Origin: Sulfurovum sp. UBA1140 | Lineage (GTDB): Bacteria; Campylobacterota; Campylobacteria; Campylobacterales; Sulfurovaceae | Assembly (NCBI GenBank): GCA_002311915.1 | Contig: DCAF01000021.1 | Span: 1 to 17,418, forward strand | Length of the DNA: 17,418 nt | Reading direction: 5' to 3' | Shown here: positions 7,781 through 14,269 of the stretch, piece by piece | Numbering within the stretch: the stretch's first letter is position 1 | How the letters are laid out: each line of letters starts with the position of its first letter | Position numbers and translations under genes: made by a program | Notes under the pieces: model-generated | What the model was told of the DNA's origin: nothing | The model's database searches: none | Seen by the model: the letters and a program-made list of their open reading frames with translations, nothing else

Positions 7781-8928
7781 TCTATTGTGACCTCCGTACC
7801 GTGATTGTAAGCTGATGTAATTTTAAAATAAAAGGCATACTGCTCTACCACTTGGTTAACAATATCTAAACCAATCCCAAATCCTCCTTCACTCTTATTG
7901 GCACGATTAAACCTACCTGATATTTGTGCCAAATCTTGCTCTTTTATTCCCACCCCTGTATCACTGATTTTGAAAAGCTTTTGAGTTACAACCACACTCA
8001 ATACGCCCTCTTTTTTATTATACTTAATCGCATTAGAGAGTAGATTATCTACCATTCTAAGGGCATCATTCCTATCCATAACAATAACAATATTGGGTTC
8101 AATAGTGACTTTAAGCAATAACTGTTTTGCCTCTATCATGGTGTTAAAATACTCTATTCGCTCTTCAATAAGCCCAGAGATATTCAAAGGTCGACTATCT
8201 CTATGATAGTGATGGTTTAGTTTTAAATAAGTTAAATCTTCATATAAACGACTTAACGTTTTAGAGGCAATTTCAATACGTCTCATCTCTTGTTTCCCTT
8301 CAAAGCCATAAAGGGTCTCAATCAGTTCAATATTGGTTAAAATCGTACTAATGGGGGTATTAAGCTCATGCGTGGTATCTTCAATAAACTGATTCATATG
8401 GTTCATCACCTCTTTCATGGGGGCAATAAAAAGTTTTCCTAAAAAAATACCCAAAGAGGTAAAGAAAATACCCGCAATAAACAGAAAAAGCACCAACATT
8501 TTCTGTAAATCTTCAATGGGCTTACCATCAACTGCTCGACTCACCATTAGATAAGTAGCTCCTAAATAGTAAGGCTTAAGCCTTTTAATATGAAACAGAT
8601 TGTTATTATAATTGTAATACTCCTCTTTCCATTGAATATTTTGTGGTTTAAAAGAGCCAAAAATAAGTGTTTTATCTATACTGTAAATAGCAGAATGATA
8701 CGGCTCTTGATGGGGATAAACCAATGGGCTTGTATAGTTTTTATGAAGCTTCCGTAGCACTTGGCTTATTCGTTCTGCCTCTTGTTTTAACTTACTGTTT
8801 TGAGTATCAATAATATGATGTTTTTGATAGTGATAAAAGATAACGGTTGCGAGTAAAAAAAGTAAAAAGGTAGAGCCTAAATAGATAGAGAGAAAACGAA
8901 AAAGTGTCCGTTTCTCACTCTTTAACAT
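7774..8928 (-). CDS. Membrane sensor histidine kinase
   Basis: This is the sensor half of the two-component system whose regulator is encoded just upstream. Counting from the ATG at 8928 (384 residues), there is a membrane helix at about 12-32 and a periplasmic sensor of about 110 residues rich in Tyr and Asn. A second helix (about 144-168) follows. The HisKA box FIEDTTHELNTP carries H187 as the phospho-acceptor. The N box DNLLSNAIKYNKK and the SDTGVGI and GGFGIGLDIV boxes of the ATPase domain come next. No clear HAMP domain is seen. Longer starts exist (TTG at 8958, ATG at 8943), but the ATG at 8928 overlaps the regulator stop by 14 bases and keeps the usual short N-terminus before the first helix. 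The ligand is unknown. Confidence 0.9.
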   Translation of the reverse strand: MLKSEKRTLFRFLSIYLGSTFLLFLLATVIFYHYQKHHIIDTQNSKLKQEAERISQVLRKLHKNYTSPLVYPHQEPYHSAIYSIDKTLIFGSFKPQNIQWKEEYYNYNNNLFHIKRLKPYYLGATYLMVSRAVDGKPIEDLQKMLVLFLFIAGIFFTSLGIFLGKLFIAPMKEVMNHMNQFIEDTTHELNTPISTILTNIELIETLYGFEGKQEMRRIEIASKTLSRLYEDLTYLKLNHHYHRDSRPLNISGLIEERIEYFNTMIEAKQLLLKVTIEPNIVIVMDRNDALRMVDNLLSNAIKYNKKEGVLSVVVTQKLFKISDTGVGIKEQDLAQISGRFNRANKSEGGFGIGLDIVNQVVEQYAFYFKITSAYNHGTEVTIEW

Positions 8929-9586
8929 AACGATACCCCACATGTTTAATGGTTGCAATAGAGGCTTTTCCTAAACTATTACGTAGTGTATTAATATACG
9001 CACGTAGACTCCCTTGACTTGGGTTCTCATCATACTCCCAAAGATTTTCAAAAATACGCTCATAGGTTAAAAGCTCGTTAGGATTTTTTAAAAAGAGTGC
9101 CAAGAGCTTAGACTCCTTGGTCTTCAAAGCAACCTTTTCAGCGTGTAGGGTTAAAAAAAGTCCTTTAACATCGTAGGCATAACCATTACCCAAATCGACC
9201 TTCTCATTATGAGTACCAAAGTGTCGTTTAAACAGCACCTCAATCCGTGCCAAAAGCTCTTTGAGTGCAAAAGGTTTACGAATATAGTCATCACACCCCA
9301 CATCAAACCCTTTGGTCACATCATCAATACTATTAAGCGATGTAATAAAAATAGCTGGAATATTATTGTTACCCTCACGTATCTCTGCTAAAAAATCAAA
9401 ACCACTCTGATGAGGTACTTTAACATCTAGCAACATTAAATCAATATGATGCTCATAAACAATATCTTTGGCTTGAAGTGCATCATACGCAGGATAAACC
9501 GTATAGTTAAAATACTCTAAAAACTGCTTAACAGTATCACTTAGTTGTAAATCATCCTCTAAGAGCAGAATATTTGGTTGTGGCAT
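8915..9586 (-). CDS. OmpR/PhoB-family response regulator
   Basis: This DNA-binding regulator has 223 residues. The receiver domain (about 4-117) has the acidic pocket E10, D11 and D12, phospho-acceptor D54 in LLLDVKVP, T82 and K104 in RKPF. A winged-helix DNA-binding domain (about 130-221) has the typical LTYERIFENLW and RAYINTLRNSLG segments and the C-terminal IKHVGYRY. It is first in the operon with the kinase and cytochrome. AGGAG precedes the ATG. The promoter includes a perfect 11-bp inverted repeat (9,599-9,626), a natural candidate for autoregulation. It resembles the many orphan-type OmpR pairs of Campylobacterota; the target genes cannot be read from the sequence. Confidence 0.93.
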   Translation of the reverse strand: MPQPNILLLEDDLQLSDTVKQFLEYFNYTVYPAYDALQAKDIVYEHHIDLMLLDVKVPHQSGFDFLAEIREGNNNIPAIFITSLNSIDDVTKGFDVGCDDYIRKPFALKELLARIEVLFKRHFGTHNEKVDLGNGYAYDVKGLFLTLHAEKVALKTKESKLLALFLKNPNELLTYERIFENLWEYDENPSQGSLRAYINTLRNSLGKASIATIKHVGYRYVKE

Positions 9587-9598
9587 CTTAAGTTACTC

Positions 9599-9626
9599 CT
9601 GTTTATAATTTCCCCATTATAAACAG
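9599..9626 (-). promoter_or_regulatory. Inverted-repeat promoter of the two-component operon
   Basis: The arms CTGTTTATAAT (9599-9609) and ATTATAAACAG (9616-9626) are a perfect 11-bp inverted repeat around TTCCCC. On the leftward strand the upstream arm supplies the -10 box TATAAT (9621-9616), so transcription would begin near the other arm, 20-25 bases before the regulator ATG. No T-run follows, which argues against a terminator. An operator or a 5' leader hairpin is the likely role. Confidence 0.6.
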
Positions 9627-9655
9627 TAAAGATTAACTACAAATGAATTTCCAAA

Positions 9656-9838
9656 TTAAGTAAGACAATTAGAACTCTTGTTGTTATCAACAATTGAGTT
9701 CAATCCCCCTTGCTCACACCCTTTCAAAGGTTTCGTAGGCTGTTTAATGTTTGCTCTGCCATCTTTATCCCATATTACCTTACCACCATTCGCAACTACG
9801 ACAAATACCAACAACACTATTATTTGAAAAAACCTCAT
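9656..9838 (-). CDS. Small secreted two-cysteine protein, unknown
   Basis: I do not recognise this protein. From the ATG at 9838 it is 60 residues: a hydrophobic export signal (about 2-17, ending VVVANG) and a mature part of about 42 residues that is polar and basic, with only two cysteines, in KGCEQGG and SSNCLT, able to form one disulfide. AAAGGA sits seven bases before this ATG; an alternative TTG two codons upstream overlaps that spacing and is less likely. A possible -10 (TATATA) lies about 40 bases upstream. It precedes the two-component operon on the same strand with a 69-base gap that contains the regulator's promoter. It could be a real short gene or a remnant. Confidence 0.55.
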   Translation of the reverse strand: MRFFQIIVLLVFVVVANGGKVIWDKDGRANIKQPTKPLKGCEQGGLNSIVDNNKSSNCLT

Positions 9839-10114
9839 TTTCAATTCCTTTTTTTAACTTTTTCAGAGCTATATAAAATATATGATTAAGATAATTTCAT
9901 AATAGTTTATTAAGCTTCTTAACAATTATAGCCATTAAATATAAAATTTTTTATGGTTTCTTTATTAATTTAAAATTTTAAGTATATAGCTATTATTAAA
10001 TGTTAAATCTAATATTTTTTATAATTTTACTGTTAATTGATGGAAATAAACTATGAAAAGAGGTTACAATTGAAGTCAAAAAGATGAATAAATGTTTTAT
10101 TTTATGTGTAAATG
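9839..10114. other. Very AT-rich intergenic stretch
   Basis: This stretch of about 275 bases is extremely AT-rich. It holds short A/T palindromes such as TTAAG-CTT-CTTAA (about 9911-9923) and ATAGCTAT, and -10-like sites on both strands. I find no credible open frame, tRNA, or array of DnaA boxes. The promoter of the small secreted gene should lie at its left end. Confidence 0.5.
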
Positions 10115-10140
10115 AGACACCCTTTACAAAAAGGATGTCT
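10115..10140 (-). terminator. Stem-loop after slyD
   Basis: Arms 10115-10125 (AGACACCCTTT) and 10130-10140 (AAAGGATGTCT) enclose a four-base loop. Transcribed leftward, all 11 positions pair with one G-U; transcribed rightward there is a C/A mismatch. It lies 12 bases past the slyD stop. The T-run after the stem is poor (TCATTTAC), so termination may be partial, or the hairpin may only stabilise the 3' end. Confidence 0.55.
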
Positions 10141-10152
10141 TGAAGCAATTAA

Positions 10153-10671
10153 TTAGCTATCGCAGTGACCACCACCACAACAACTGCTACCCTGACTATG
10201 ACCACCAATCTGACCTGATGAAATCTCATCAGAAGTCGCTTCTCTGTTACTTAGCACATTGACAGAGAACATTAAATCTTTACCAGCCAATGGGTGGTTA
10301 AAGTCAACATTAACTTCACTTTCTGTAAATGTTTTAACAGTTACTTGTACTGTTTGACCCTCTTCACCTTGACCATAAAGGGTTAATCCCTCTTTAAGTT
10401 CAATACCTTCAAACTGATCAACAGGAAGTGTTTGAAGGGCTTCTGGATTATGTTCACCATAAGCATCAACAGCAGGAATCATAAAATCTCCACTCTCACC
10501 AACACTCATACCCTCTAAAGCTTTCTCAAGACCTATAATAATATGACCTTTACCTGTAATAAACTCTAATGGTTGACCTGTATTTTTGTTGCTATCCACA
10601 ACCTCTGTTGATCCTGCCTCTTTAACTTCGTACTCAATACCTACGACACTGTTTTCTCTAGTGATTTTCAT
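10153..10671 (-). CDS. slyD: FKBP-type peptidyl-prolyl isomerase SlyD
   Basis: This cytoplasmic prolyl cis-trans isomerase and chaperone also handles nickel in maturation of metalloenzymes such as hydrogenase. The 172 residues show an FKBP half (EYEVKEAGSTEVVDSN, then GQPLEFITGKGHIIIGLEKALEGM at about 33-55). The insert-in-flap chaperone domain with DAYGEHNPE and VQVTVKTFTESEVNVDFNHPLAGKDLMFSV follows (about 69-137). The His/Cys-rich metal-binding tail has SCCGGGHCDS at the end. AGGAG lies five bases before the ATG. slyD after cpoB is an order shared with Campylobacter. The 61-base gap to cpoB has no strong terminator, so it is probably read with the tol genes as well as any internal promoter. 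Confidence 0.94.
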   Translation of the reverse strand: MKITRENSVVGIEYEVKEAGSTEVVDSNKNTGQPLEFITGKGHIIIGLEKALEGMSVGESGDFMIPAVDAYGEHNPEALQTLPVDQFEGIELKEGLTLYGQGEEGQTVQVTVKTFTESEVNVDFNHPLAGKDLMFSVNVLSNREATSDEISSGQIGGHSQGSSCCGGGHCDS

Positions 10672-10732
10672 TAAATCTCCTACTTAAATTTTTTCAAACA
10701 TCATATCTAAGCATTCTTAAAATGCCACTGCT

Positions 10733-11536
10733 TTAAAGATTTTTCTTTGCAATATCGGCAACCCGTGTACCTGGATAATTATCCACTACATATTGAAAGA
10801 ATCCTCGTGCCTGTTCACCCTGTCCATCTCGTGCCAATGCAATCGCCGTATGTAAGTAAAGCACTTTCATATAATTGGCTTTATCATTTAACGAAGCACT
10901 CTTTTTATAATAGGTAATAGCACTGCTATAATCTTGTGTATTGTAAGCTATCTCACCCAAATAGTAGTTACTTGAAGCTGATTTATAGTTGTTAGCCAGT
11001 GTCTCTTCAAACTTTACACGTGCAATATTATAACTCTTTCGACCGAAAAGCTGAACAGCAGACATATACACACCAGATATATCGGTAGTTTCCCCCTCAG
11101 AGGCAACCATATTGCTATTATTACTCACTCTATTTCTAACACTTCCACCCATTGCCATTCGTAAATCATCTTGAGTTACATAACTGTTTTTAATCTCATC
11201 AATCATTGTTCCTAAATCAAGCAAAAGGGCATAGGTTTTATCATAATCATCTTTGGTATTGGCTTTTGAAAACTCATTCAACTGCTCTTTTAGATGCACA
11301 ATTTGTTGATTAAGCCCTTCGATAATCGTGGTGAATCCATCAATACGACTCTGTTGATCCGAAACCATATTTTTTAAAAACTGAACCTCTTTCCTATTCT
11401 CTAGCACCGTTCTCTCTGTTTGGGTTAGCCCATAAGGTTCAGCACTCTCAATATTACCTGCCCCATAAACCGAGGGTTCATAAGCAAACAGCAGTGACGA
11501 GAGAGTTAAACAGCCCATTAAAACTATTTTTTTCAT
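10733..11536 (-). CDS. cpoB: Tol-Pal coordinator CpoB (YbgF), coiled-coil/TPR protein
   Basis: This periplasmic protein coordinates Tol-Pal with peptidoglycan synthesis at the division site in E. coli. The 267 residues start with an export signal (about 1-18, SSLLFA). A coiled-coil trimerisation segment follows (about 47-90, heptad-like KEVQFLKNMV and IIEGLNQQIVHLKEQL). After a spacer, TPR repeats occupy about 152-267: YMSAVQLFGRKSYNIARVKFEETL, then SSNYYLGEIAYNTQDYSSAITYYKKS, then ARGFFQYVVDNYPGTRVADIAKKNL. Its ATG overlaps the pal stop (ATGA), so translation is coupled. Order and architecture fit the family well. Confidence 0.9.
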   Translation of the reverse strand: MKKIVLMGCLTLSSLLFAYEPSVYGAGNIESAEPYGLTQTERTVLENRKEVQFLKNMVSDQQSRIDGFTTIIEGLNQQIVHLKEQLNEFSKANTKDDYDKTYALLLDLGTMIDEIKNSYVTQDDLRMAMGGSVRNRVSNNSNMVASEGETTDISGVYMSAVQLFGRKSYNIARVKFEETLANNYKSASSNYYLGEIAYNTQDYSSAITYYKKSASLNDKANYMKVLYLHTAIALARDGQGEQARGFFQYVVDNYPGTRVADIAKKNL

Positions 11537-12126
11537 TGGACTACTTTAAACTCAACTCTCCTATTTTTAGCATAACAATCACTTGAAAAACTACTGCTAC
11601 ACTCAGGAGAACTCTCTCCCATACTCACCATTACAATATTGGCAGGATTAATCCCTCTACTTGTAATCGCCTCTTTCACAGCTCTTGCACGTTTTAACCC
11701 CAATGCGTAATTATACTCATCGGTTCCTGTCGCATCACAGTGTCCCTCTATTTTTAATTTAGCACCACTGTTTACTGCACCTTTTAGCAGGTTGGCATTA
11801 CTGCTAATGGTCGATAATTTATCATGTGTAATGGTGTATTGATTAGAAGCAAAATAGATATTTTTAACACCTCCAGCTGTTTCAGCATACAAAGTATTAT
11901 CATTATAGTTTCCTAAATTAGTATTTCCTGAATGGCTATTACTATACTCTTTTCCATAAGGGTCAACATTATCATAACCGTAACTGTTGGTTCCTTCTCC
12001 ATTCACACCTGCTCCATCTATTACTGCTGTATTATCTGCCACATCTAAAGTAGAGACCTTTTTATCTGCACATCCTGACATAATCAGTGTGAGTGAAATT
12101 GCCGTTATTAATAGCTTTGTTTCCAT
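11533..12126 (-). CDS. pal: Peptidoglycan-associated lipoprotein Pal
   Basis: This outer-membrane lipoprotein anchors the envelope to peptidoglycan and partners TolB. The 197 residues have a lipobox IMSGC with lipid cysteine C19 and a flexible Asn/Gly/Ser/Tyr-rich linker (about 30-85). The OmpA-C domain (about 88-197) contains IYFASNQYTIT, IEGHCDATGTDEYNYALGLKRA (the NALG-type peptidoglycan-binding motif has become YALG) and a terminal YAKNRRVEFKVVQ. The Cys residues in GHCDATG and the SSPECSSSFSSDCYA loop may pair. AAAAGGA precedes the ATG, and a TATAAT box upstream may boost its expression over tolB. Confidence 0.94.
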   Translation of the reverse strand: METKLLITAISLTLIMSGCADKKVSTLDVADNTAVIDGAGVNGEGTNSYGYDNVDPYGKEYSNSHSGNTNLGNYNDNTLYAETAGGVKNIYFASNQYTITHDKLSTISSNANLLKGAVNSGAKLKIEGHCDATGTDEYNYALGLKRARAVKEAITSRGINPANIVMVSMGESSPECSSSFSSDCYAKNRRVEFKVVQ

Positions 12127-12160
12127 ATAGTTCCTTTTAAATTTCTTAAGATTATAAATA

Positions 12161-12166
12161 ATTATA
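12161..12166 (-). promoter_or_regulatory. Internal promoter -10 box before pal
   Basis: In the 61-base tolB-pal gap the leftward strand reads TTTGGTATAATTATT, with TATAAT at 12166-12161, about 35 bases before the pal ATG. Pal is far more abundant than TolB in studied bacteria, so an extra promoter here makes sense, but this is inference. Confidence 0.45.
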
Positions 12167-12187
12167 CCAAATAAAAATTAAACCTTA

Positions 12188-13423
12188 TTACCAGTCAATT
12201 GACTGAATCTGTCCATTAATCATCGGGTAAGAGCTGTTTTGCTTGGTTGCTAAGTTCATATATCCAATGGTATTTCCTCTACCATTCTGTTTTATATAGA
12301 GTATCACTTTACCATCTTTTGAAAAACGAGGAAGTTGATTGGAACCATTACTCGTTAATGCCCGTACATAGGAGCTGTTCGCACTGCCCAAATAGATATT
12401 GGTCGCCCCACCCTCTCTAACCGAGTAGAGAATATATTGACCAAAAGCATCACATGAGCTATTATTGGCTCCATAATGAGCCGCCTTAGAGACCGAATAG
12501 GAACCTATTGACTTGGTATAGATGTTGGCTGAACCCATTCTATCAGAGACAAAAGCGATACGGCTCTCATCTCCTAAATATTTACCATTAACATCAATAC
12601 CTCTAAATTTGGTCAACTGCTCTTTTGAACCTGAATTAACATCATACTCATAAATATCGGTTTGACCATTAGGTGCCATGGTCAGTAGAAGTTTACTTCC
12701 ATCAGCACTTACATCTGAACAAACCATCACCCCTTCTGAGCTAATCACCTTTTTTCTAGCCCCTGAAGCCATATCTACCCGATAAAGTGTTGGTAAAAAG
12801 TTATTATATGAAGTGTAATAAAAAGCACTCTGTGTTGGGTTTGCCCATTTAGGAAAAAGATTTAAACCACCCCTAACAATCACACTCGAAAAAAGTAGGG
12901 TATAATCAGCAATCAAAACCTCACTCTTCCTTGAAGAGATATATTTTGAAAAGAGTATGTGTCGGCTCATCCATGATATATCATCATATCCTAACGCGTT
13001 GTTAATATCTACAATCGCATTATGGGCTAAAAAAGGGTAACGTGCCGAAGCATTGACCGTATACCCTTTCTGAAAAATAACATTGTTGTCAAGAACATGT
13101 AGCAACTTAACATCAAGCTTTGTACCCGATGGAGCATAACTGTATTTTAAGATATACTCTCTGTCATGCAGTTCAGGTGGAATCATCCCCTCATCAAAAC
13201 TGCCTCTTCTAGCCGTGCTATCTACATTAAAGTGTCCACTCATTTTAATATCATTAAGCAAAAGAGAGAACATCTTCTGATGTTTTTGAGTGCTGTTTGC
13301 AGTATTCGTATCTTCGATAATAGAGAGTGAAGTCTTAGATTCCACATCTTTTTCAATGGTTAAAACTGCATCAACAGCCAAAAGATTAAAAGTAAAAACT
13401 AAAAAAATAAATATATAACGCAT
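12188..13423 (-). CDS. tolB: Tol-Pal system periplasmic protein TolB
   Basis: TolB is a periplasmic beta-propeller that cycles between Pal and TolA during outer-membrane constriction. I take the ATG at 13423 as start (411 residues). It has AAGGA six bases upstream and opens directly with an export signal, MRYIFIFLVFTFNLLAVDA. The longer ATG at 13465 would place 14 polar residues before it. An N-terminal domain (about 20-150, with LNDIKMSGHFNV) is followed by propeller blades carrying repeated WANPTQSAFYYTSY, DVSADGSKLLLTMAPNGQTDIYEYD, DESRIAFVSDRMGSANIYT and PRFSKDGKVILYIKQNG segments, and ends in IDW. It heads the tolB-pal-cpoB-slyD run; tolQ/R/A are not upstream. Confidence 0.94.
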   Translation of the reverse strand: MRYIFIFLVFTFNLLAVDAVLTIEKDVESKTSLSIIEDTNTANSTQKHQKMFSLLLNDIKMSGHFNVDSTARRGSFDEGMIPPELHDREYILKYSYAPSGTKLDVKLLHVLDNNVIFQKGYTVNASARYPFLAHNAIVDINNALGYDDISWMSRHILFSKYISSRKSEVLIADYTLLFSSVIVRGGLNLFPKWANPTQSAFYYTSYNNFLPTLYRVDMASGARKKVISSEGVMVCSDVSADGSKLLLTMAPNGQTDIYEYDVNSGSKEQLTKFRGIDVNGKYLGDESRIAFVSDRMGSANIYTKSIGSYSVSKAAHYGANNSSCDAFGQYILYSVREGGATNIYLGSANSSYVRALTSNGSNQLPRFSKDGKVILYIKQNGRGNTIGYMNLATKQNSSYPMINGQIQSIDW

Positions 13424-13460
13424 GATTGTCCTTCTGTTTGGGGTAATAAATTTAGACAGT

Positions 13461-13466
13461 ATCATA
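13461..13466 (-). promoter_or_regulatory. Candidate tolB promoter -10 box
   Basis: The leftward strand reads GGGATATGATACTG, with TATGAT at 13466-13461, about 38 bases before the chosen tolB start. It is a fair but not strong match, with no -35. Since no gene lies upstream on this strand, tolB needs a promoter in this gap. Confidence 0.35.
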
Positions 13467-13541
13467 TCCCATGTATAGTAAAGCTATGATTATTCACAAT
13501 TTAAATGGAGGAATATCAATAAAAAATAAAAAAAATAATTT

Positions 13542-13709
13542 CTACATTTTTTTTACACTTTTTTGATATATAATGCTTTTAAGAGTTTTTAAACCTGCTA
13601 TTTTAGACAACACTAACACTTTTTTAGTTACGTCTTTTAAACAATGTTGTTGTATGGTCATTCCTTGGTTGAAGCCTATAGTTTCGCCAAGTTGTGATTT
13701 AAAACCCTC
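13542..13709 (-). pseudogene. Start-less 55-codon open frame, possible gene remnant
   Basis: On the leftward strand 55 codons run open to a TAG at 13542-13544. The frame begins EGFKSQLGETIGFNQGMTIQ and ends SIIYQKSVKKM. Codon choice looks natural for this genome, but there is no ATG, GTG or TTG near the 5' end; the only internal ATG would give 39 residues and has no properly spaced ribosome-binding site. The frame continues 16 further codons upstream beyond one in-frame TAG (13710-13712). I do not recognise the protein. It overlaps the candidate RNA on the other strand, and probably at most one of the two is real. In this AT-rich DNA an open frame of this length can arise by chance. Confidence 0.25.
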
Positions 13710-13711
13710 CT
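13581..13711 (+). ncRNA. Candidate structured RNA in tolB-nlpC gap
   Basis: A good -10 box TATAAT (13569-13574, in TTTTTTGATATATAATGC) predicts a rightward start near 13581. The ~130-nt segment can fold as a closed three-way structure. The closing stem pairs GAG/CTC and TTTTAAA/TTTAAAA (13583-13593 with 13698-13709). Arm one pairs ACAACA/TGTTGT (13607-13612 with 13645-13650) with an inner CTAA/TTAG. Arm two pairs CTTGGTTGAA/TTTCGCCAAG (13664-13673 with 13682-13691) at nine of ten positions. CCTCCT at 13706-13711 matches the anti-Shine-Dalgarno sequence. No U-run terminator follows, and it matches no RNA family I know. It could instead be the leader of nlpC. Confidence 0.3.
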
Positions 13712-13784
13712 AAAAAAGTACCAATTTCTCACACTTTCTAATATAAATATATTTGCATTAATCTTTTTTTTTATTATTAAATAA

Positions 13785-13790
13785 TATAAT
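13785..13790 (+). promoter_or_regulatory. nlpC promoter -10 box
   Basis: TATAAT at 13785-13790 lies about 36 bases before the nlpC ATG, downstream of a nine-T run (13764-13772). The T-rich upstream region is typical of sigma70 promoters in this lineage, where the -35 is weak or absent. Confidence 0.5.
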
Positions 13791-13825
13791 TTCAGAATTT
13801 TTTAATTTAAAAGGCAGATATTATT

Positions 13826-14269
13826 ATGTTATTCAAAACAAAATACTTATTATTTTTACTCCTGTTTGGCTTCACGTTTTCGCTACAAGCAAACAGCAAT
13901 GGATACGCTTCGGTTTACATCGAAGCCATTGCAAAATCAAAGCTAGGAAAAAGCTACAAGTGGGGAGGAAACGGCCCTTACAACTACGACTGCTCGGGAT
14001 TTACCCAAGAGGTATTTGAAAAGAATGGTATTATTATTCCTCGGCTCTCTAAAGAACAAGCAAAAGTTGGGCAAAAAGTTAAACGACACCAACTACAAAA
14101 AGGTGACCTTGTCTTTTTTCACTCAAAAGCCAGTACCACTGTTGACCATGTGGGCATCTATTTGGGCAATGGAAAATTTATCCATGCCAGTCGATTTCAT
14201 AAACGTATTGTTATTAGCCCACTTAGAGAGTATAAAAAATTCTTTAAATGGGGACGACGATTAACCTAA
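13826..14269 (+). CDS. Secreted NlpC/P60 peptidoglycan hydrolase
   Basis: This is a cysteine peptidase that cuts peptide stems of peptidoglycan, typically D-Glu to diamino-acid bonds. The 147 residues have an export signal (about 1-22, ending SLQA, with no lipobox) and then a minimal NlpC/P60 domain. The catalytic set is present: C56 in YDCSGFTQEVF, H108 in DHVGIYLG and H120 in FIHASR. The GKSYKWGG and QKGDLVFF motifs flank them. No cell-wall-binding domain is present. AAAGGCAG precedes the ATG. Its TAA overlaps the end of convergent cobB by nine bases, with no obvious shared hairpin. With MltB and Tol-Pal it adds to the cell-wall remodelling genes here. Confidence 0.9.
   Translation: MLFKTKYLLFLLLFGFTFSLQANSNGYASVYIEAIAKSKLGKSYKWGGNGPYNYDCSGFTQEVFEKNGIIIPRLSKEQAKVGQKVKRHQLQKGDLVFFHSKASTTVDHVGIYLGNGKFIHASRFHKRIVISPLREYKKFFKWGRRLT

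Noticed and set aside
8929..8958. Longer histidine kinase start (TTG 8958 or ATG 8943)
   Set aside because: The longer starts would increase overlap with the regulator to 29-44 bases without a better ribosome-binding site. The ATG at 8928 gives a normal coupled overlap.
9839..10114. Small rightward frames such as the 15-codon ATG frame near 10040
   Set aside because: They are very short, have no ribosome-binding site and sit in extremely AT-rich DNA.
13424..13465. Longer TolB start at 13465
   Set aside because: It would put 14 polar residues before the export signal. The ATG at 13423 has AAGGA at the right distance.
13490..13498. TTATTCACA, a DnaA-box-like nonamer near a very AT-rich gap, suggesting a replication origin
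   Set aside because: Only one box is seen and there is no dnaA, dnaN or box cluster nearby. A single nonamer is expected by chance in AT-rich DNA.
13764..13772. Nine-T run upstream of nlpC as a phase-variable tract
   Set aside because: Short A/T runs are common here, and phase variation in this lineage usually uses longer G/C tracts. No supporting length variation can be seen in one sequence.
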